Source: Copromyces sp. CBS 386.78 (taxonomy: Eukaryota > Ascomycota > Sordariomycetes > Sordariales > Sordariaceae). From it: a DNA stretch of 64,000 nt. The position numbers and the translations under genes are program-made. Where the stretch lies: positions 1 through 64,000 of the forward strand of contig MU839214.1 of assembly GCA_030685235.1 (NCBI GenBank). The letters run 5' to 3'. Of the stretch, positions 57,783 to 64,000 are shown one piece after another. How positions within the stretch are numbered: the stretch's first letter is position 1; each line of letters begins with the position of its first letter. The notes below the pieces were generated by a model. The model searched no databases and was not told where the DNA came from. It was given only the letters and a program-made list of their open reading frames with translations.

Positions 57783-60636
57783 ATGGCGTGTCGAGAGACT
57801 TCAATCAAACCGGAAAACACTTCGTGCAGGCCGCCGGAAATCCCAGACAATGACTGGAAAATCAGTCTTTATGACCCTGGCGATGACATGGACGGTGTGC
57901 GAGCATATCTTCTCCCCTGTGACCTGTTCGGCCGCACCCGCTATCGCTTGAACCTCATGGGGCAGGGCCATGATCCTCTTGATCTCACCGATTACGAAGA
58001 GTTCAATCCGACGTGTTGGAAGTTTTTCGGGCTGTGCATTGGAGGTTTATGTACGTCTCACCCTCTTCTTCTCTTGCTCTCGGCCTGTGACCTTTGGTTA
58101 ACAATAACTAGACATCGGCAGTGGCATCTACACCGGCAAAGAGACGACCAGGATCCGTGAAAAGTACGGCATCAAAGGCACAGCAGGAGACGACATCACC
58201 ATGGGTATTCTCTGCCAGCCATGCTCCCTAATTCGAAATGACCTCGAGATCCGCCAGCGTGAGAGCATGAAACGAGAGGCCGATCTCCCTCCTCCGTGTC
58301 CCATTGGCGAGAACTACCGGCCCATCTTCGCCATCAAGCCCGATGGCTACAAGTCGGAGCCGAGGATGTCTACGCCTCGAGGCATATTGAAGCCCATCAC
58401 GTCTCCGGAAACCTCATCTCCGCCGGATGGCCAACCTACTCTTCGAGAAGTGCGCTTCCACGAACCAGGGCAGGGAAATGCACCCAATGTGGCTGCCTCG
58501 TACCCTACTGAAGTTGGCTATGTCGCCCAATCTCCCATCAGCCTTGGGACCGAGGCTGGTCCTTCAAATGCCTGCCAACGACGCAGAGAGGGAACTCTCA
58601 CTCCTATCGAGGAAGCAGAGAACCAAGCTGCAGAAGAAAGGAAGAAGTGCGTCATCCTGGGCCCTGCCATGAATACTTTCCAGAGAACGACAAGCCCACC
58701 TGTCATGCATGTCACCACCAGCAATGCTCCCATCCAGGCACCAATCCCGACTCGTGACCACGACAGATCTGGCAAATGTCGAAGCCCGGATACCGGTCGG
58801 TTGGCAGAACCCGTCCAATCCCGGGAGTCCCCTCGGAGGGCATGCACAGGATCTACCAACGTTCGGGGTTCTGAGTACCAGCCTGACCGCCTTGAAGATC
58901 CGGACCGGTCCCGGAAATCGCCTTCAAAGGTACTCGCTGGGTCTACCAGTGGTCGGAGTCCTGAGTGTCAACCCGATCGACTTGAAGAGCTGAGCCGGCC
59001 AGCGCCGAACCGGGCCCTGGACTCGTTCCAAAATGCAGCCATATCTACCAATGTTCGGAGTTCGGAGTACCAGCCTGATCGGCTTGAAGCGCAGCGCCGT
59101 TCTGCGGAATCACCCTCAAAGGTGCTCAGGTCAAACGTTGCACGGTTGGCCTCTGATTCGCCCCCAACCTCGCAGAGATCTCTTGATATCCGCCTATCCG
59201 AGGATAGATCCGACGAACCCACTGCACAATTTCCGGTCATAGAAGCGCGCGTGCCATCCCCCGAACTCTCTCGAAAGGCACCCAACATAGGAAAGGCCCG
59301 TACTCCATTCCACAAGTCCAAATTCTCGGAGGAATTTGATCACCTATCTCCTGACGAAATGTTCTCCCAAATTCCCGACGCTGCCCCAAGCAGCTCCCTC
59401 GATGCCCCTCCCCGACTTCCACACTTGCCTGGTGCATTCGACACTCCATCTATGCCGCCCGCAACCATCCCTGCAAGCTGTACTAACGTTCCTACTCAAC
59501 TTCCCCAGTTGCCTGGCGCATTCCCATCCTCTTCGCATTCAGAGACATCCAACATGAAGCCAACCGCTCTTGAGCAGCTTGCTGCCCTTCGCGATGTGGC
59601 CAACCAGTCACCCAAGGTCGCCACCGTCGAAGAGGCGGAGGCTGTGCTTTCAGAAACGATCGAGGGCCGGGTGGAGCAAGCGCGAGTCGGTGATCGCTCT
59701 CATGGCATCTCCCAAGACCCTCAACTCGAGACTCTTCCTCCCAGAGATACCCGCCACCGCCTCAACATCGACGAGCAACTAGCGTAGGACGTGGCTCGTT
59801 CGCAACCGCATAATCTAGGCGCCGACAACCTCGTTGGGGTGCCTCCTCGGGTGGAAGCTCATGATCTTCGGAAGGATACTGTCGTCGACCTGCCTGACCA
59901 TCAGCATGAGCCTCACGGTCTCCATATGGATGCCAAGCTCGCCTTGAACGCTGCAAGAATTAGGGACCACCCCATCGAGTCCGACCCCCGCATCAACTCG
60001 CCTAAACCGTGCTCCGTCCGCGATCACAGGATTGCCGAGGACAAGCGCTTGACGATTCCCAGGACTGGCAGTCCGTTCAGACATGGCATCCACCTGGACC
60101 AGCGCGTCGCAACTCCTCCGGCATTGGCACGCCCGCATGCTCTTCTCGAAGACAGGCAAATCGCGACGCCCAGCCCCAGTGCTGGTCGTGAGAACCACAA
60201 GCTTGCTTCCGACGCCAGGATTGCGAGTCCAGGTCTGGGATCAAGACTGGGAGGTCTGACGGGTGGAAGACCTCATTCGCTTCGCCATGATGGTCGCGTT
60301 GGGACGCCCAAGCATTCGGGAGAGAATATTTATGATTTGGCAGCCGATACTAGAGTGTCTCCTCTTGATATCCCGTCGGCTTCGGTTGATGCGAGGGTGT
60401 CAGCCGGGACTGGGCTGGACGTAAGGGTTTCGGCTGGAACCGGGACCGGACCAGTGAGTTCGCCGGCGAAGAGTCCGGAGCCGAGAAGTCCTCCGCCCAA
60501 GAGAGTGGCTGCTGCTAGTCCGGCTTTGAGCGCGTCGAGTATCATCAGCATTGGAACGAGAGCGCAACAGCTGTTGGAACACTTTTTGGAGAGGGATCGG
60601 AGGGGGGCGGAGAGGAGGAGTGAGAATAAGTCGTAG
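57783..60636 (+). CDS. PLAC8-domain protein interrupted by an in-frame amber stop (647 aa to stop; 930 codons overall)
   Basis: Exon 1 is 57,783-58,050; exon 2 starts at 58,112 after a 61-bp intron (GTACGT...AACTAG). Residues about 78-140 form a PLAC8 (Cys-rich) domain: CWKFFGLC, then IGSGIYTGKE, KYGIKGTAGDD, GILCQPCSLIRNDLEIRQRE, matching its spacing and QxxxE-like end. PLAC8 proteins are often membrane-associated and linked to metal or cell-size control; the role here is unknown. A Pro/Ser-rich region follows, with three copies of a roughly 30-residue repeat containing EYQPDRLE (about 58,850-59,130). At 59,785-59,787 TAG ends the frame, yet the same frame stays open for 282 more codons to 60,636. 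An 18-20-residue tandem repeat, H-x-L-x2-D-x-R-[VI]-A-[ST]-P, spans the stop. Confidence 0.75.
58051..58111 (+). other. Intron of the PLAC8 gene
   Basis: It is 61 bp, GTACGT donor, GGTTAACA branch site, ATAACTAG acceptor. It joins IGGL to YIGSGI, restoring the PLAC8 core. Confidence 0.87.
59755..60372 (+). repeat. Protein-coding tandem repeat, about 10 units of 18-20 residues
   Basis: Successive units begin with His or Tyr and share H-x-L-x-x-D-x-x-[VIL]-[AGS]: RHRLNIDEQLA (ending at the amber stop), PHNLGADNLVGVP, AHDLRKDTVVDLP, HGLHMDAKLAL, HRIAEDKRLTIP, HGIHLDQRVATP, HALLEDRQIATP, HKLASDARIASP, HSLRHDGRVGTP, YDLAADTRVSP. Units are divergent in DNA but regular in protein, suggesting selection at the protein level. 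Confidence 0.72.
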
Positions 60637-61421
60637 TCGGTGGTCGTAAACCAGCTGGGTGATTTGACAACAGGGTACAAGTTCAAGGAAGGCCGTGCAC
60701 AAGGTGAAACATGCAACCTTGGTTAGCCGACATTCAGGACGAGAGACTCGGTCTGAGGACCGCCCGGGAGAAACGACCTAGGATAAGGACGGAATTGATG
60801 GCCGAGACACACGGATACCTGCAAACAAAAGCTTTAATCGTTAGTCTTAATCATTAGCACTAGATACCTAAGATTGAGTAATCGTTATTCTCTTCAGATG
60901 AGTTTGGTGGTCATGGTGGTGTCTCTGTTGGAGGTGGGTCAGGTGACGAACGAAATGACGGTGTTCTGCGCAGAATGATTTGATTTGCCATTTTTACTCA
61001 CCTACCCTCTACAATTTCATGATCATCGGCGTGTGGCCCGTGCCAACCGATGCCGCCCGGCAATGAGGGCGGAGAAGCCATCTGTCCCGGTGCCGGAGAC
61101 AGCGGACCCGACCCCACCGGCTCCGTCTCACAAAGTGGGGCCCGCCCGCGACATCTGAACTTTCCCCTGTCCGAGGTCTTGGCGGCGGGGTGGTTCCCGC
61201 TGTCCCTGACTCCAGATTGCAAAGTTGCCCCTCTTGTCGCATTCCGAATTCCTGAGACGAACCGAGAAAGTGGTACACGACCCTGACTCGCTTGAACTTG
61301 AATTGAGTTGACGCGCAGAGGATTTTCACTTTCATCAAAACAACTCGTCCGGACAAGAATATACCGTCAGGACTGTCTTAATCAAAACCCAAGTCAAGAA
61401 TACCAGACAACCACGGCCAAA
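60637..61421. other. Intergenic region and HMBS promoter
   Basis: No supported gene. A frame upstream of and in phase with the downstream start lacks an ATG, so this is treated as leader. Nothing else seen. Confidence 0.6.
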
Positions 61422-62435
61422 ATGTCGGAACAAAAACAAACAGTCCACATCGGCACCCGCCGCTCCGCCCTCGCCCTCCGACAAGTTGACCTCGTCATCG
61501 CCGCCCTCCAGCCTCACCACCCCAACGTGCACTTCCAAGTAGACGCCATCGCCACCCTCGGGGACAAGAACCAGACGGCCTCCTTGCCTTCCCTCGGCAA
61601 GGGTCTCTGGACCAACGAGCTCGAAGCCAAGCTGTTCAACAACGAAGTCGACTTCATCGTGCACTGCCTCAAGGACGTGCCCACCACGTTGCCCGAGGGC
61701 GGCAAGATCGGCGTGGTCACGGAACGTGAAGATCCGCGGGACGTGGTGGTTATGAAGAAGAAGTGGGCTGAGGAGGGCAAGTACAAGGTCCTGGCTGATT
61801 TGCCCGAGGGTGCCATCGTCGGTACCAGCTCCGTGCGCCGCGCCGCCCAGCTCCGCAGACAATACCCGCGTTTGGTGTTCAAGGATGTGCGCGGTAACAT
61901 CGAGACGAGAATGCGCAAGTGCGACGAGGAGGATTACGACTGCATCATCCTTGCCGCTGCCGGTCTGTTGAGGATGGGCTACGACGAGCGCATCGCCCAG
62001 TGGTTGGATTCGACGACGGAGGGCGGAGGCATGTTGCATGCGGTTGGACAGGGCGCGCTGGCGATGGAGGTTAGAGAGGGTGACGAGAAGATGTTGGAGA
62101 TCATCAAGCCGCTGTGTCATGAGAAGACCATGTTGGCGACGTTTGCCGAGAGAGCGGTCATGAGGAGCTTGGAGGGCGGGTGCAGTGTGCCGATTGGTGT
62201 TGAGACGAAGTGGGTGGAGGACAACAAGCTGCAGCTTAAGGCGACGGTGGTCAGCTTGGATGGAAAGCAGAGTGTGGATGGGCAGAGCGTCGAGGTGGTC
62301 AAGACGATTGAGGAGGCGGAGGAGATGGGTAGGAAGTTGGCCGAGGACCTGGCCAAGAGGGGCGCGCAGAAGATCTTGGACGTTGTCAACCAGGGTCGTG
62401 CCTCGGGTGGTGCGCTCAAGGTTGGGGATCTCTGA
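61422..62435 (+). CDS. hem3: Porphobilinogen deaminase (hydroxymethylbilane synthase, 337 aa)
   Basis: This intron-free frame starts at ATG 61,422 (context CCAAAATGTC) and ends at TGA 62,435. It catalyses polymerisation of four porphobilinogens to hydroxymethylbilane, the third step of heme synthesis, in the cytosol. Domain 1 shows HIGTRRSALALRQ and HCLKDVPTTLPEG with the catalytic Asp85. Domain 2 has VGTSSVRRAAQLRR and DVRGNIETR, the arginines that bind the chain. Domain 3 contains EGGCSVPIG, where Cys254 carries the dipyrromethane cofactor. All key residues are present, and the length matches the family (about 310-360). The gene stands alone, with no neighbouring heme genes. Confidence 0.97.
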   Translation: MSEQKQTVHIGTRRSALALRQVDLVIAALQPHHPNVHFQVDAIATLGDKNQTASLPSLGKGLWTNELEAKLFNNEVDFIVHCLKDVPTTLPEGGKIGVVTEREDPRDVVVMKKKWAEEGKYKVLADLPEGAIVGTSSVRRAAQLRRQYPRLVFKDVRGNIETRMRKCDEEDYDCIILAAAGLLRMGYDERIAQWLDSTTEGGGMLHAVGQGALAMEVREGDEKMLEIIKPLCHEKTMLATFAERAVMRSLEGGCSVPIGVETKWVEDNKLQLKATVVSLDGKQSVDGQSVEVVKTIEEAEEMGRKLAEDLAKRGAQKILDVVNQGRASGGALKVGDL

Positions 62436-62897
62436 TGTGTGTTCTTTTGATGATGTTTTTGTACGATATACAAGGATGAAAAGTTGGCGCGATGTTTTTC
62501 TTTTTGCGGGCGAACTAAAAGCTAGAGATATGCGAGGCGCAACCCTGAGATTGATACCATCTGCTCACCATGCATGATACATATTCTGACATGACACCGT
62601 GCATGCATGCCTTCTTGTCCGATGAACTCCAATTCGAAGTATGCATAAACTACCAAACACCACCCTTCGCCGTCTGACGATACAAGTACTTCTTTTGGGT
62701 GTGTACGTCTTAAGGCGCCCCATGTTGTAATCTAAAAGCAGGTTGAACTGTCCGAAATTGAGTTGATCCCCGTAACCATTTCCCCGGGTTCCGTCATAAA
62801 TAGCCAAATATACACCAAGCATTCATTAATCTGTTTTTTCCCCGTCACAAGCGCCCCATGTTTTGCTCATCTCTTGCGTAGGTAGGCAAATAATCGT
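62436..62897. other. Convergent intergenic region
   Basis: It separates the 3' ends of two convergent genes. No feature is seen. Confidence 0.65.
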
Positions 62898-63534
62898 TTA
62901 GTGGTCCTCGGAGGCAGTGAACTCCTTGTAGGCCGCCTCGTCCATGAGCTTCTCGAGATCTGCGATACCCTCCTCGCTAACCTGGATCTTGGCGACCCAA
63001 CCGCCGCTGGCAGAGTGATCCTCGGGAGCCTTGTTGATGGTCGAGGGGGCCTCCTCGAGGGTCATGTTGGCGGCGACGACCTTGCAGCTGATGGGAGCGT
63101 TGATGTCGGAGGCCGACTTGACGGACTCGACAGCGCCGAGGGCATCACCGGCCGAGATCTCCTTGCCCTCCTCGGGCAGCTCGACGAAGACGACGTCGCC
63201 GAGGGCCTTGGCGGCGTATGAGCTGATGCCGACGTAACCGGTCTTGTTGTCGTCGGAGAGCTCGACCCACTCGTGCTCGCGGGTGTACTTCCTTACTTCA
63301 TCTGTCGTAGTTGTGGTGGTTAGCATTGTGCGGGGCATGTGTTGCGATTGTGTGCATCATGGGCGCAAATGGGAGACTCCGCTATCGGGAAGCGCATCGG
63401 CTGATGGAGACGGGAACGGGTAGCTCACTGTTGGCAGTAACGGAGAAGGGACGCGCAATGCGGACGGAGCTCTGAGCGAAGGCAGAGACGGCGGAAGGAC
63501 GAGCGATCCGGAGGCAGCGAGCAATTGAGGCCAT
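62898..63534 (-). CDS. gcvH: Glycine cleavage system H protein, mitochondrial (169 aa)
   Basis: Two exons, 63,534-63,429 and 63,301-62,898, are joined across a 127-bp GT-AG intron (GTGAGC...CTACGACAG). Residues 1-35 (MASIARCLRIARPSAVSAF...) are Arg/Ser/Ala-rich without acidic residues, a mitochondrial presequence. The lipoyl domain follows: VRKYTREHEWVEL, GYVGISSYAAKALGDVVFVE, then GAVESVKSASD, where Lys97 is the lipoylation site, and a C-terminal helix (LEKLMDEAAYKEF). The H protein shuttles the aminomethyl group between P, T and L proteins during glycine decarboxylation in the matrix. An alternative start in the intron end would remove the presequence, so the spliced form is preferred. Confidence 0.95.
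63302..63428 (-). other. Intron of the glycine cleavage H gene
   Basis: It is 127 bp on the minus strand, GTGAGC donor, TGCTAACCA branch site, CGACAG acceptor. It separates the presequence exon from the lipoyl domain exon. Confidence 0.88.
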
Positions 63535-64000
63535 TGTGACGGTTGGGCTGGTGGTTGGGGAGGAGGGGAGTGGACGGAGGGTGTGTATATCGACTTGGAC
63601 TTGGTGGTGTAGTTGTTAGTGTTCAATTAATGCACCGGCCAGAAGTCTAGAAAAAAGGGCACTGACGAGAATCCGGGGTGCATCCGTGCCGAATGACGAC
63701 CAAAAAACGGGCTGCCGGCCACCTGACAAACGGCGGAACTCGGGGCTAGCAGCTGTCAAGACCGGATTGCCAAGACCATGGAACCGAGCATCGGGAGTCA
63801 TAGTCCGAGTGACTGTTTTTTCCCCAGTCTTCAAAGAGGAGACACCGGCAAGGTACTTCGGCAGTCCCTCGGATGCAGCCCAGATTATGTAAGCCCCACC
63901 AGCATGGAAATGCGGGCATGGCTGGCCGGGCCATCAAGGTGGAACGGGCCGGATCTGGGGAAGATCACAACACATGGCAGACATTGCAAATGGAGTGTCC
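63535..64000. other. Upstream region of the H protein gene
   Basis: It is promoter/leader of the minus-strand gene. Frames are short and overlap on both strands. No gene supported before the window ends. Confidence 0.55.

Overview
The window looks like nuclear DNA of a filamentous ascomycete, most likely a Sordariales fungus close to Neurospora. Three things point there. Genes have short GT-AG introns with fungal branch sites. Deduced proteins match fungal families. The first 14 kb is extremely A+T-rich with repeat-derived frames full of TAA and TAG stops, the mark of repeat-induced point mutation (RIP). Species is inferred, not proven.

Layout. 1-14,060 is a RIP-mutated nest of transposons. 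On the minus strand a Ty3/gypsy element still shows protease, reverse transcriptase and integrase motifs. On the plus strand a hAT transposase is still legible. Inserted among them are two related 0.7-kb foldback elements (8,061-8,781 and 9,114-9,849), each with terminal inverted repeats, an 8-bp target duplication and an internal ACAGCCGT-type minisatellite. The window opens inside a third copy. 14,060-26,400 has normal base composition but holds broken pieces only: a 462-bp hAT-type MITE with an exact 8-bp duplication, a NACHT/NLR remnant, a SNF2-helicase remnant and two sets of gypsy gag/pol fragments.

26,800-64,000 is ordinary gene-bearing DNA. Genes in order: a small membrane protein (+), a class 3 lipase (-), an FHIP/RAI16-like protein (+), a conserved unknown (-), a tail-anchored-like small protein (-), a 5.5-kb gene-poor stretch with a TA-flanked MITE, a secreted cysteine-repeat protein with possible Kex2-processed peptides (+), an unknown protein (+), the TRAPP subunit TRS31 (-), the cullin exchange factor CAND1 (-), a small mitochondrial protein (+), a PLAC8-domain protein split by an in-frame amber stop (+), porphobilinogen deaminase (+) and the glycine cleavage H protein (-). 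These do not form a pathway cluster; they are unrelated housekeeping and accessory genes (membrane traffic, ubiquitin ligase control, heme synthesis, mitochondrial glycine catabolism).

The best candidates for something undescribed are the secreted repeat protein at 44,727-46,896, which appears to have lost a further repeat unit to a frameshift, the PLAC8 protein whose ~18-residue tandem repeat runs straight through a stop codon, and the minisatellite-bearing foldback family.
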